DNA of 64,000 bases from Vandiemenella viatica (GCA_031002005.1 CM061920.1:110164095-110228094); one strand, 5' to 3'. Counted from the first letter of the stretch, positions 9,641 to 21,721 are shown. Numbers and translations are program-made. Notes: generated by a model from the sequence alone, not told the origin.

Positions 9641-9945
9641 CTGCAGCTGCGAGGGGAGTGATAATTAAGGGCTTCCGGGTGTGGCGCAGCTGTGCGCATT
9701 CAATTACGTACCCGCATCCTGCAGCTGCGAGGGGAGCGATAATTCGGGTGTGGTGCAGCTGTGCGCATTCAATTACCAACCCGCATCCTGCAGCTGCGAG
9801 GGGAGCGATAATTAATGGCTTCCGGGTGTGGCGCAGCTGTGCGCATTCAATTACGAACCCGCATCCTGCAGCTGCGAGGGGAGCGATAATTCGGGTGTGG
9901 CGCAGCTGTGCGCATTCAATTACGAACCCGCATTCAATTAGTTAC
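9641..9945. repeat. GC-rich tandem array with alternating 69/78-bp units
   Basis: Four units begin at CGGGTGTGG (9676, 9745, 9823, 9892), spaced 69, 78 and 69 bases, so the higher-order period is 147. The long unit carries an extra TAATGGCTTC-type insert. Each unit contains GCAGCTGTGCGCATTCAATTAC and CCTGCAGCTGCGAGGGGAGCG. A partial unit (9641-9668) reaches into the 5' side of the ORF. The array sits where the promoter of the minus-strand ORF should be. Confidence 0.9.
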
Positions 9946-9967
9946 CGGCACGTGCGCGGCGGGGAGG

Positions 9968-10075
9968 GGGAAAAAGTGGGCTCACACATACGTCCATAAG
10001 AAATACATGGGGAAAAAAGTGGGCTCACACATACGTCCATAAGGGAAAAAGTGGGCTCACACATACGTCCATAAG
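9968..10075. repeat. Three-copy 32-35 bp tandem repeat
   Basis: Three almost identical copies of a unit built on GTGGGCTCACACATACGTCC followed by ATAAG, each preceded by GGGAAAAA. Copies one and two are separated by a short aaatacatg spacer. It is unrelated in sequence to the arrays on either side. Confidence 0.9.
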
Positions 10076-10129
10076 GAAATAATAAGATCAATCTGAGGTT
10101 ACAGAAGTGAGATTGCAGCGGACCCCCTC

Positions 10130-10288
10130 CCCGCAATTCAATTAACATTAATTAAAATCAATTAAGGCTCCCCGCAATTCAATTACCATTAATTAAAATC
10201 AATTAAAATCAATTAACATGAATTAAAATCAATTAAAATCAATTAACATGAATTAAAATCAATTAACATTAATTAAAATCAATTAGGG
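10130..10288. repeat. AT-rich array of ATTAAAATCA-type units
   Basis: Two larger units begin CCCCGCAATTCAATTA. The rest is a run of AATTAAAATC and AATTAACATGAATTA motifs repeated about ten times. The sequence is close to self-complementary (AATTAA/TTAATT). It lies next to two GC-rich arrays. Such stacked arrays recall viral homologous repeats or origins, though simple satellite expansion is possible. Confidence 0.85.
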
Positions 10289-10442
10289 CTTGGGGTGTTT
10301 TGGTCCAGGGTATGAGCTCACTCCCCCCCTTCAGACACTACTCTCCTCCCATGATTTGGAACGTTTTAACAAGAATGAGTCGGGGATTTTACGTCGATTA
10401 TGAATATCGGTGAGACCTAGTTGTTTTTACTTCGGACTTCGA

Positions 10443-10594
10443 GATAGGGGAAGTAGTTCAGCGGTGGAATTTTGCAGGAACCATTCCACAATTTGCCCGA
10501 AAAACTGAAATCTGAATGGCCGGACGGGGATTTGAACCCGCTTTCTCCCGAATACCATGCCAGACTGTTACCAATCACCCACCACGCTCGGTCA
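10443..10594 (-). repeat. SINE copy 5, minus strand, 3' truncated
   Basis: Reverse complement with the head at 10594. ACCACGCTCGGTCA (10581-10594) is the usual 5' end, box B reads GGTTCAAATCC, and body motifs follow to about 10443. The 3' tail is diverged or missing. Confidence 0.75.
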
Positions 10595-11430
10595 CCTGTT
10601 CTTGAACGCCAACATTACTAGGGTCACAGTAATGTTTTAGTGGCGAGGATCAATGAGTTGGTAGATAATCCATCAGGTTTTGAGGTATTCTGTCCACACG
10701 AAGCAAGTAGATGCTGTTGTCAATGAGGTTGTCGCACAATGAGAATATTTACCCTCTCTTCGGCAATGCTCCTCGACGAGTTCGGGTGAGATTTAGCAGC
10801 GGAGTTAACAAATACAAGCCATTCTCTAAGCACCAAGTGCTGCGTACGAGACACGGATCGAGAAAGGACTTTCTGAAAACAGCTGATCCTCTGGCTATGA
10901 GGCCAGAGGCACGGATATCTCTACCTTACCGTAGCCACTGCTGGAGACTGACTGGTTCACAAATTCTTTACGCTATCTAAAAGTCTCAGTCCTCTCTAAA
11001 CTGGTCTACCGAAATCAAGGAAAATAAAAAAATACGACCTTGATATGTGGTGTACATTCGACGACTATAGCTCGTTGTAAATATAGATGTTATTAGTGTA
11101 GCTATATATGTACTGGAAACTGCGTTGAGGCACAGAAACTAACACTAACTCGATTTAAAAGTAAAAAGCAATAACTTCAGCGAAAACAACAGCCTAATGC
11201 TCTATGATGCTAGGAGCTCGTTGCTAAGGAAACAATTGTAACATCTCTGACGAAGCCTGCAGCAGGCAGCAATGCAAATAAAAAACGCAGCGTTCCCGGA
11301 AAATCGAGTTAGAGTTAACAAAGGCAGCAGAAGAAGCATAAGAAATTATTAGAAACTAACTAAGCTATATGTACTGTCTTTAATTTTTTTTAGTATGTTG
11401 AATGTTCCGTTGTACGCGGTTTTTTCTGAC
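10595..11430. other. No gene recognised
   Basis: AT-rich sequence with short frames. No repeat of the families in this window and no promoter-like cluster. Confidence 0.5.
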
Positions 11431-11598
11431 TTTATCGTCGAGTTGGGAAAGGACTGATGGCCATAGCCTTTTGAAGAAAGCATCCCGACATTCACCTGTA
11501 GTGATATGGGAAAACCATGTAAAACCCAAATATGGATGTCGGGACGGGGATTCGAACGCGAGGCCACAGCGTTACGCTCTCGCACCACTCACGGTCAC
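11431..11598 (-). repeat. SINE copy 6, minus strand
   Basis: Diverged copy: GGAAAACCATGTAAAACCC corresponds to the body's fold-like TTTTCCATGGTTT segment, and the box B complement GGATTCGAACG lies near 11548. The head ends near 11598. Part of the 3' tail is lost. Confidence 0.8.
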
Positions 11599-13220
11599 TT
11601 CGCTTCCCGTTCCTGTGCACACGTACAGTTTTATTCACTTAATAATGCATGTGCAAAGGCGAGCGGTAAATAAGAAGCCCGCTATGAATGGAAGACCGGG
11701 CTTTAGGGAGTCCCCCATGTTTTTTAATTTTTTTAAATAAAAGCAGTAGAGATGTTGAGAAAAATGGAAGGAACGATCAGGAAGATTGTGGAATGAGGAG
11801 GCAGTAAGAAATAGTAAATTAGGCAAAGGATGGATAAAACAGTCTACTTCCAAGTACAGGAAAAGTACTGAGAAGAGAATGTTTGCTGCAGTAGGCATAA
11901 GAGTGAATGTTGAAGGCTAAGAGAGTATAACGTAAAGGTTTGAGGAAGAAATTTAGTGATAGAAGGAAAATGTTTATATCTTTAAAAATTGAATGTCGTC
12001 AACTTGAGAGGAATGGGGTGATAATTCAAAAGGCCACACCAATTATGTGTGTGTTGACAACGATATACTGTACTTATACCAAGCATACTGCACCGCAGTA
12101 CCTCGTTTCCACGAGCGCGGTAACCACCCACTGGTCACGCCGTCATGACGCACGGTGTAAGTACGGTGAATGACATCTGAACTCTGCTGCGTGGTGGAGG
12201 GGCGAGTGCAGCCGTGGGCGCGTGGGCGGTGCTGACCTCTGTCACCCACGCCGCAGCCCCGCCGCGCCGCCCACCACCAGGCCAACCCTCGCCCCCGCCG
12301 TTTCGTGGCAAGTCTTACCCTGTAATTTCATCCCTCTTCTCCCCGAAGGGAAGTTCTTCTGGCTTCAAGAGGATTCTTTGATCTCTTTTGCGCTTCGTTT
12401 AGATAATGTTGCTTCCTAATAATATAACAAATATTTCAACTAAACTCCATATTCTTATTGCGCAGTTGGTAAGATATTTAACTTGAACACTTGTTGTAAT
12501 ACTTTCTAAGCGAGACGTAAGTAAAATACTAATTTAAATATTAAAGTCTCCCATATTTTCTCAACTTCCGTTGCTAGGTAATGCACTTTAGTAGATTTTA
12601 TTAATTTTAAAATTAATTTAATCAATTCTTAAATTTTTTGTAGCAAAAGACTGTGTCCTCCGTTTATGCTAAAAGATTTAGATCCATTTTTTTAAAGTCC
12701 ATTTTCTGATTAACTTGTGGTGGCGCGATGTTGTAAGTAGATATCTACTCAATGTGTGAGATACATCTGCAGATGTTGTCAAACACCACCTCTCCTAAAA
12801 AAAGATTTTTTAAAAAAAATGTGCAGAGTACTTTAAAGTTTTGTTTGAAACAAACGGTCATCTTGCTATCTCAAATATTCCACTCTGTATTTCAGCTTCA
12901 CAATTTTCAGCCAATTTGAAGCCTTACGACGTCTATTGTATACCTCTCAGTTATAGACTTGATAAGTAATGTGTCTCAACCGGGTTTATGTTTCCTCTGG
13001 TTTTATTCGTCTGAAAACGAGAAATAACATTCTGTAAATTTCATTAATCCACTAAGCTTTAATATAAGGCCATAGTTTAAAAAACACCTGTTAAAACATC
13101 GTGTTAAAATTCGTTATGTAAATATTCGATATTTCACCAACGTGTAATTTCTTTTTACAGCTTTCTTAATTATTACTGCAATTCAGATTTTGGTAGCTTT
13201 ACTCCTATTGCTTTCGTAGT
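11599..13220. other. No gene recognised; GC-rich patch at 12180-12310
   Basis: Mostly AT-rich. The 12180-12310 patch is C/G-rich with several CpGs and a run of CCGCCG-type triplets. I cannot connect it to an exon or a core promoter. Confidence 0.45.
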
Positions 13221-13302
13221 TGATATGAAGTCTTCGCGGGTCCTTCGCCGTATGGTGTTCAAGAAAAACAACATACGGAGAACCCGCGAAGACTTCATAT
13301 CA
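13221..13302. repeat. Short hairpin (foldback) sequence
   Basis: The arm TGATATGAAGTCTTCGCGGG (13221-13240) is exactly complementary to the end of the structure (13283-13302). A second paired block (CCGTATGGTGTT against AACAACATACGG, one mismatch) continues inwards to a short loop. The arms differ by a small internal insertion. Probably the tip of a MITE. A related GTAGTTGATA motif recurs at about 13338. Confidence 0.75.
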
Positions 13303-13459
13303 TCGATACGCCGTGTAAGCCTTCGTTCTGCTATCGTAGTTGATAGATTTTGTTGTGACCGTATGCTTATTGAAGTCTTGAAGTGTTAATTACTTGGCAT
13401 AACATTTCATAATAAACTCAACTGTATAGTACCCACTGAGCAGGAAACGGTTACAAAAT

Positions 13460-13735
13460 CCATCATTTACTGGAGAGGATGATTACAGGATGTACAAGAG
13501 AAGTGAGGGAATTGTGTTACAAAACTTTGGCCAGTGCATTGCTTAAATATGGTGGCGCAGTTTGGGACCCACATTTGGGTATTAAATGCAATAGTTGGAA
13601 GTCGTGCATAAGAGAGCAGCTAGATTTGAGTAAATTACCACAGGACCCTGTCAGTCATTGGAAGACACGAGGGTGGTGAAGAGAGTGCCGTGTACAAAGT
13701 GTATGTTAATGATGGGGCGAGGAGGGATGTTGGTC
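13460..13735 (+). pseudogene. Non-LTR retrotransposon fragment, jockey/CR1-like C-terminus
   Basis: The frame at 13479-13679 contains REVRELCYKTL followed by LLKYGGAVWDPH, the block that follows the RT palm in jockey and CR1-type LINEs (usual form ...LEYA..VWDPH). A frameshift near 13600 breaks the next block, where KRAARFE-like residues appear in another frame. No RT catalytic motifs are present. It is a 5'-truncated, decayed scrap. Confidence 0.65.
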
Positions 13736-15589
13736 GAAGAAGTAGAAGAAGTGCATCAAAAGGAAGAGATGACCAGAATGAAAGAAGTGACTGTTCATAC
13801 TTAGATGGTGAACTGTTTTGAATATCTTTTGTAATATATATCCCAAGACCATGATTGTCCCTGTAAATTTTCATCGACCATGCTTTGTTGCAGTTCTTCA
13901 GACAATCTGGTTAACTGCGAACTTTTTTTAACAAATTTTGCTTCTCGTAAATTATAATTTTTATATTTGGCAACTGGAAGAGGAAATTTGTGTACATTGT
14001 GAACCTTTCTCGATGACAAGTCCCCTCGTAGTTTGCTCGAACTACTGCCATCGGTGGTAAAAGACGAAGACGTTTCAAACCAGCCTCGACACTCCTCTGA
14101 ACGCAATAAGTTTTACTCCTATCATCATTTTTCCTACTTCCCTTCCAGTTAATGTAATATTTCAACTCGTGCCTTAAATCTTACGTTAGCTCTTTCTTTT
14201 TATAGATAGGGACAACAGCAACACTTTTGCTCTGTGTTTGTCGGCTCTTTTTCCGTCTTCACATAGGTTAATGTCTCAATTACATGTTACATATTTCACA
14301 ATTTGAGTAAAGCATCAAATATTAGTACAATGTTCACGCATTTCGCTTGTGGATGAGGAATAATAACATTTGTCGTTACATGAGTATCTCGCCGGCTTTA
14401 AGCAGTTGTTTGCTCATTCATTTAATTTTATTACGACATAAATGCAGGCGATCTTACAGCGCACATTAATATTTTTGTTTTCCCAATCACCTACAGTTTG
14501 ATAATCTGCTGTCAACACAGTCAGTTTTGTGTGGACAAAGATTTTGCTGTGTAGTCTATATCTGCCAGTGCTTACAAGTAAACGTGGCTGCTCCATGTTT
14601 AGTGCATTAATCGTGTTTTCGTACTGACATCGCCATTACCTGTTTGATGCATTCCTGAATATCGCGTTTTTTTTGTTTTTTTTACAGAAGTATCTCTTAT
14701 TAAATGCTGTCATGAAAAATAGTTCCTCTTCTCCTTGAGAGGTAGATTGAGTCCTTATTTGACCTATCCTCCTGGTACCTGTTCTGCGTCGTAGTATTCT
14801 GTCTTCGGCTTCCCCTCCAGCTAGGATTTTTCCATGTAAAAAAAAAAAAATTGGATAATTCTCTGTCTAACATGGTAACTTAGGAAATTGTTGATGTTGA
14901 ATTCTCTGATTTGTATTATTATTGTATTTATTATTAATGGTATTATCATCATAAATCTATCAACTGATGAGTATGATCCTAAATTTGAAGGCTAAAATAA
15001 ATCTTTCACAACGAAATTTTCCCACTTAATTTCCTCTTTAACCTGTAAGTCCTCTAATTAGTGACCCAAATGGCGATAGCGAAGAAACTTACGCAATGCA
15101 CCCCGACAAGAAGACGGAGTTCATAAACAAGACCGTTAATGATTAAAGACGATGTTTACAAGGTTGCAGTGCTTCAGGCGCATACCATGTGTTAATACCA
15201 GCGCAGCGCTGTGATTGTTTCTTCATGTAACTATAAATATGACGATGATAATAAGTAAAGACTGGTAACCTCAGTGAAAGTTCAGAATACTACATATTGG
15301 GTAAGTATAATATAGATGATATTAACCCAACTGCAATGGTGTTTGGTTTTAATGTGTAACAGCATTACGGGAAGGCAAGGGTTAAATCAAAAGAAATTTA
15401 GCGCGCGTCGTGACATATGAAATAACTGTGTGTTTATAACTGGGAAAAGTGCGGCAGAGAAATTAAATTTTATGGTGGAATATGATGCAACGTAGTCACA
15501 CTGACAGAAACATTTCAACACAATGCCCGATTGCTTCCTGGTGAAGTGGAACGGTAGAGTGGCCTCTGATTTAATTTTAGCGGGATGTC
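13736..15589. other. No gene recognised
   Basis: Unremarkable AT-rich sequence with one poly(A) run at about 14838. The open frames near 13800-14160 on the minus strand overlap each other and show no conserved motif. Confidence 0.5.
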
Positions 15590-15790
15590 GCAAGGCGTCG
15601 CGACGGCTGACCGGCCCGCACCAGACCGCACCGGAGAGCAGCGTCTATTCCTGAGCGCCGCGGCGCCTGGCCGCGCGCCAACCACGTGTCGCGGCGTCAC
15701 CACTGACGTCACGCTCCGGCGCCTGGGTCACTAGCCGCGTGCGAGGGCGCAGCGCCGCCGCGAACCTTCTGGAATGTCACACTCCCCACA
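15590..15790. promoter_or_regulatory. CpG-rich island with E-box, CRE and heat-shock element
   Basis: The GC content rises sharply against AT-rich flanks. Directly visible sites: CACGTG (15683-15688), TGACGTCA (15704-15711) and a perfect three-part heat-shock element GAACCTTCTGGAA (15762-15774; GAA-nn-TTC-nn-GAA). There is no TATA box. This is the best promoter candidate in the window. The gene could run either way. A possible first exon lies 50-70 bases downstream on the plus strand. Confidence 0.5.
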
Positions 15791-15838
15791 TACGAATTCC
15801 GCTGCTAATTATATTTTTGCTATTCTCTAATGATGAAC

Positions 15839-15862
15839 ATGGGGAAAAAAGGGAAAATCGTG
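15839..15862 (+). CDS. Candidate first coding exon (8 codons)
   Basis: ATG in a good context (AACATGG) follows the CpG island. The frame reads MGKKGKIV and meets a consensus splice donor, G|GTAAGT, at 15863-15868. The lysine-rich MGKKGK start is seen in some nucleolar methyltransferases of the SPB1/FTSJ3 type, but eight residues cannot identify a gene. No second exon was found. A chance ATG plus GTAAGT is quite possible. Confidence 0.25.
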
Positions 15863-16295
15863 GTAAGTATTATTTTTTATAATTCCCTCGGGATTTTCGT
15901 GAACCCGGTTGAAAAATTAGTGGAGATGTACCTTGAAGCCTTATTAGCAAGTAACGAAAGGAAACTAACCATGCTGCACTTTTAGAAAGGCACCTCGAGT
16001 AACTTAGGAAAATAATGATAAATCATAAAAATATCCGAAATACAAACTCTGATCACACCTTGAAGGTCTGAAAATGTTACGATATCTCAGCCTTCCCAAC
16101 AGAGGGATCATGTAAACTCACAACTTAAAATCCTTGTCTGTTAATAAACTTCACCAGTTCCTGTTGCGTATAAAGTCTAGTCATCGCATAATGTAAACTT
16201 ACAATATACAATCTGAATACTGTAGCAGTCTGGGCATCCAGATTTCGTTTGTGGTCTGGAGACAGGAATATTGTGGCAATATTTTTATGAATAAT

Positions 16296-16380
16296 TGTAA
16301 CGCCAATGCAATTTAAATTGTTGTTTTATTTTCCGAACGCGTTTCGCTTCATTTACGAAGCATCTTCAGCGGTTCTGTAT
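16296..16380. repeat. Fragment related to the 29.7-kb foldback element
   Basis: TAACGCCAATGCAATTTAAATTGTTGTTTTATT-like sequence followed by AACGCGTTTCGC resembles the left arm and centre of the foldback at 29728-29868 (TAACGCCAATGCAACTGTTTAATTTG and GAAACGCG). Similarity is by eye and over a short length. Confidence 0.45.
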
Positions 16381-16440
16381 TTATCTTTGGTCACATATGT
16401 TTATAATTGTATAGCGTTTCAGCATCAGTTATGTTTTTTG

Positions 16441-16627
16441 CTTCAGTATATATTACACATGTTGGTTACATCTTTGTAGCACTGTAATACATTGAGTTGA
16501 GTTCTGATGGCTTACGTTTATTTACTAGAAGTACAGTAAATAAACGTAAGCCATCAGAACTCAGTGTATTACAGTGCTACGCAAATAATCATAAAGATGC
16601 AACCAACATGTGTAATATATACTGCAG
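16441..16627. mobile_element. Large imperfect inverted repeat
   Basis: Arms 16441-16524 and 16537-16627 pair around a 12-base loop. The inner 28 bases (GAGTTCTGATGGCTTACG and on to TTTATTTA) pair perfectly. Further out the left arm has a 5-base duplication (TTGAG), and the right arm has 13 extra bases (at about 16582-16594). Outer blocks (TATATATTACACATGTTGG) pair again. A decayed foldback element or MITE. Confidence 0.85.
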
Positions 16628-19600
16628 GGGAGGTACGAAAACGTGTGGAAATAATCTTTTGCGGGAGAAGCCTACAAAAATAAGGGCCGGGATGGTGGAT
16701 CACTTTTTTTCACATGATTTTAATTCTTCAGGAGGGACCCAGGTGAATGGAACAAATGTATTGAAAAACTAATATTAGAGTATTTGAAGAAGGCTTTTTA
16801 GAATATGGGTTACTTTGTTTAATTCCTCGAAAATTTTGCAAATATGCGCTATTGGGGGACTTGATATATATTGAAATATGTGGAAGGCTCAGAGAGGTTT
16901 CATCATAGATAATATATATGATGAAATGTGCTGGAGGGGATGAGGGGAAGGATTTACTGAATACTGTTGCCACAATGACGTAATTGCGTCTTGAAGGGTA
17001 CATATGGACCTGAAAATTAAAAATGTAGTTGGTCACATGTGAGCTTAATAGCTTTTAAAACGTTGAGTCGCGGAAAATTTTCAGTTAAAGTCAATTACGA
17101 AAATAAAAGTCTACAATAATAGTTTGACGCACAGTTTACATTTAATACGCACAAGAGATAATTGCTGCAGAGACGAGTTCTGCAAAAGTATTATGGATTG
17201 TTGCGACATCTTGCGTTGAAGATCAGTTTATTTTAATAAAAAGTTATCTAAGAAGGAATTTTTGAGCGTTCGTACGAAAGACGAATTAAGAAACTGATAT
17301 AAAGTTTTTTAAGTGTCGGTCTTAAGGGCTTGTAAAGTTAGAAATAGATTAGTATTAGCGCCGAATATATATTAGACGAATTAAGAAGAGTTTTTGCGAG
17401 CCAAGCCTAGAGAATATTCTACCATGGTAATAAGAAGTTTCAAAATACATTTAAATGGGTTTGCTCTGAGTTTTGTAGCGATTTTTTAAAATATTTTTAG
17501 GAAACCTAGTTGGTGGTTGTGTTTTGTTGAGAGTGAATGGCAATAAACGCTAATTAATAAATGCTGAACAACTTTTACTATTTAAATCACTAGCCCCAGG
17601 ACATTTATCTGCTAAACTAAGCACTTTTGAAGATTGCACAACCAAGTGCAAACGGAAAACGAGCCAATTGCTCCACAAACGGAAAAATATTTCTTCGTAA
17701 GGTACTTGTTTGGCAGCGATCCTAGCCATAAGTTGATAATAACAAATGTAAATAATTTAATCGTTTCAATGTTCGCCAACAAGTTGGTATGTGGGAGAGA
17801 TACGCTTGCCAGGAAAAGATGGATGATTGCATTACATTTGTCGAGGGGCTGCAAAACTAATAGTTTCATTCCTTTTTTCAGTAAACCGACCTGAGTTTTT
17901 GGAAATTTGACAATTTTTTATTTTAAGAAAATATGGATGGCAAATTTCATTGGGATGGTAGAACGAGATGATATTGTTTAGTTTAGATTATTCTTGACAC
18001 TGTAAAACACACAATAGAGTCGACTATAGTGAAGTATGCCTTCGTCAAATATTTTCGCAGTTCTATTCAGTTTGGAAAATTTCATTAGCGCGCGCACACT
18101 TGAAATCTTGATCTTTGGTCACCTAGAGAATGGCCTACGCTCTCTGCCTCTAAAACACGTTACACAAACAAAATAGTTTATACACAAATCTTACAGATTG
18201 CGACAACCACCTTCCTAGTGATTGAAGCTGCCGATACGACATTATAATCCTCTCCGCTTTCCAAAGAGAAACTTTAATATTAGGTCCCCCCCCCCCCTCT
18301 TCTTCAGTGTTTATATTGGTAAAAGATGTAAAACCGCTTCTTGGGGTTCTGCGAAAGGAAACGATCGTTTTTTGATTGTTTACTTTTCGCAATTTAATAT
18401 TACACGTTAAATTTTGTATCGTTCTGTGTATCAAAAGGAAAGGATTAATTATCCTTACCGAAAGTGGTTAGTGGAAAGTCCGAATAAGTGTTGAAGTTGG
18501 ATATGTCAGAAAGGAGTCATTATTTTTTGTTGCAGAAATATGCCACAGTAATAAAATACAAAAATGATGCGCTTACAAGATGAAAGACTGTTAAATTCCG
18601 TATGAAACTGCCGTAAGATGGTAAAAGTTGGTTGGAGAAAGTTTTTGGTGTATATTACATGCTTCGTCGAAGATGATGGCTGTTGAGTATTGGGTGCAGC
18701 ACTATATTCCTTGACTATGAGAACGACGGTTTCCTAGAAGGTGTTGTTGTTTGCCTGTTGTTCACGCTGGTGCCCGGCGGGCGGTCGGCTTCCAGTGATC
18801 CCGCCTTTGTCCAGCTCGCCCTCTGCCCTTGGTAAACAACCACCCACATTCCAGACCCTCAGTGTGGACACGAGAGGACGCAGGTCGCATGGCGGAGGAG
18901 ATGGTTCGTATACAGCAGCATGTCGCGACCGTTTCTCTGAGGCAGAGTTAGTACCATGGCAGCCAACCTCTTAGACGAAAAGACGCTACAAACATAGCGT
19001 CAATCATATCCCCACTAATCACTACGTTAACTGATTTAGGTTTCGATTCAGTTAAGCAGCTTTCCGTGTACTGTTATAGCAAAAACCTGTTACATCACTA
19101 CTTGGGTAAACAAAGTAGTTCTGGCGACTTCTTTGACTAAAACATATTATTTAACTGAGATTGTAGATGGAGGAACGGTGACGGAATGTTCGAGTTCATT
19201 GGTAAGAAACCAAAACGAAGATTTCCAGTATTTTATTTTATTCTGGCTCCATAGATCCATGCTTATAGTTGTGGATCATGCCATAGTTAATATATATTCT
19301 CATACATGATGAATAGCCCAGCGAAAACTATAATTACATTCTACAAGCTCACATTTTAGCATTAAAATTTACAACTACGATTTCTAAAGGTCATTTCGGA
19401 TACAATTAAGTGTTATTTTCAAATTCTCATATGGAATAGGAATTGAAGTTTTTTTTAAAAAAAAGTAAGAAAAGCTACAAAATTTACAAACATCAACGTA
19501 AATGATATCTCGATAGGCATTGAAACGTGTACGACGTCAGAAAGCGTTGCCTAGTCCTTATTTATTAACAGTTCAGTTTATCTTGTAGCTAAGTAAAAAA

Positions 19601-21721
19601 TGGCCTGCAACAACATTTCAATGAGAAAATCTCCTAGTTATCCTTCAAGTATCTACAAATTAATATTTACAGAGTGTAAGGAAATTTATTAAACAGGCGT
19701 GTCTCGCAATAATTAACTCCTCTTTGCGTTAACGGTATTTCAGTTTTGTTTAAATTTTTAATGTTTCTTCTATTGACATTGTGTACTAGGAAATTTTTGT
19801 TTAAACAACTCAAAACGTTCTGTGAGGAAACACATCAGAAACTATATATACAGAGAAGTTATTGTAAAAATATTGAGCTTTCTTTCCTGCAAGAAATTCT
19901 TGCTTTACGCAGCATAATAATAGCTCTTCTTGGAAGAATTATAATTATTGTTTATTGAAGAGTTTCAGCAAAAAATTATGACTGAGTGAAAAAAAGAGGG
20001 TACTCCGGCTTAACACTCTCGATATCTGGTGCTAGAGAAATATTTCTTTTTGTAAAATTGAACAACATAATACTTGAGTTGCAATGTGATATGTTCTTGC
20101 CAGTTAAGATTTTGATATTTTTGAATGCCAAGAAAATACTTAGTTTCTGAAAAGAGTAAAAATGTAAACTCGAATGGTTTTCCGAACTGGTGACTAGTAG
20201 CCGCGCATTCAGACTTTGTCGTGGTTGGGTCTTCAGTTCCCCCTACGCCACAGGTGAAACTGAGGTAAGTGCGCGAACCGGAAACACTGAAATTTTCAAG
20301 GCGGGTGTCTTAACTATCAGACTCTTCTGTTTCTAACGTTAAATTGTTTATGAAACTTATAGGTAGATCGTACAGCACATAATTTCTTTCTTCAAATCTA
20401 ATACTATGTTTTTAACGGTTCTTTTAATAAAATCAGTTTTAAATGAACGGTGTTTTATTTTAAAACTTGTAAGAAGCAACTACAGAAGACAGCGAACGAG
20501 TTACTAATTTAGTATGTAATTTCACTTATTATATCACTGCTTCATTTGCATTTACTTCCAGACTACTTTTGATGCTTTCTTAAAGGTCAGTTGAGCCTGT
20601 CAGCAAATAACATCATTTTGGAGGTTAAAGTACTGGGTAGATAACTGATGTTTAGTAAAAACGAAAGGGGTCCTAAGTCATTGACTTGTGTTACGCCATG
20701 TCGTATTTTCCCCCAGTCTGATGAATCGTCTAGTTTTAGAGCAAAAAAGAAAACTTTTTTGTTCATTCGGTTTTCTGTAAATGAGATAAAAGATTCGTGC
20801 GGTTCCACGTATTCAAATTTTTTTCAGTATAATTCATAATTCTTGCAGCTTAACTCCCTTTCAAACTAGTGCTGGGACAACTCGTATACCTGCTGTTGAG
20901 ATATTCTGTTACATATGATATTTAGTTATAACAACTTGCCCAAATCAAGTGTTGAATACTGTGCCTTGTGACTGTTTCAATTGGAATAATGAGGTAATTT
21001 TTACAAAATAGGGATTAGAATGTTATAAGTGACAGCATATCACTTTTTAATTTGCTGCTCTCTTGGAATAGTTAACGGAGCTTAATTATTGTGACACTGC
21101 TTGAAATCTCTCGAGAAGAGTCTTATGGCGCCGCCGGCCAAACACCTGTTGCTTTACCACCTGACACGCTGCCAGATACGCGAGGTTTCGAGAAAGTTTG
21201 AGTTCGATGTTACAAAACGTCTGTACTGCCAAGCTGGAAGTTTGGTTGGTAGGCTCGAGAACTATGCACTCTTGACTTCGCTAGGATCTGTCATCATTAC
21301 AATGTTGTAAACAATTTCAGAAATTATTGTTTCTTGCCTTAAAAATGTTCTATATTCGACTTTTAAAACAGCTTATCGATGCACAAGATAACTCATTCAG
21401 CCATTATTAATTTTAATTATACGCCAATGTAAAATAAATCTATGGTATTTATCTAGAAACTTTAATTTACTCATTGTTAGTACCAGCAAAATGATTGCCT
21501 TTTGAAAGTAGTTTAATGTAAAACCCATCAGAGGTTGAGAAGAATGCGCGATGTGATAACGGAAATGTCCTTGGTTACTGGTTCTAATTAGCTAAGGAAC
21601 GTAAGTCAGTAAAATTATTTTACGAAATTGGAAATTTACGGTGATGACATTTATTTCTTGCTTTTGAAAATGTGGGGAAATGTAAAAAGAAAATTACGAT
21701 CAGTACCTTGAATAAATATAA
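16628..21721. other. Long stretch without a supported gene
   Basis: About 5 kb of AT-rich DNA. A C10 run at about 18287 and modest CpG enrichment near 18760-18970 are the only compositional features. Open frames are short and overlap on both strands. I see no RT, transposase or tRNA-like motifs. Likely intronic or intergenic. Confidence 0.5.

Noticed and set aside
9942..10148. Minus-strand frame with repeated GRMCEPTFS-type units
   Set aside because: The protein repeat is only the translation of the three-copy DNA repeat at 9968-10075.
9641..10288. CRISPR-like array
   Set aside because: The repeats are directly abutting or unevenly spaced without unique spacers, and the sequence is eukaryotic.
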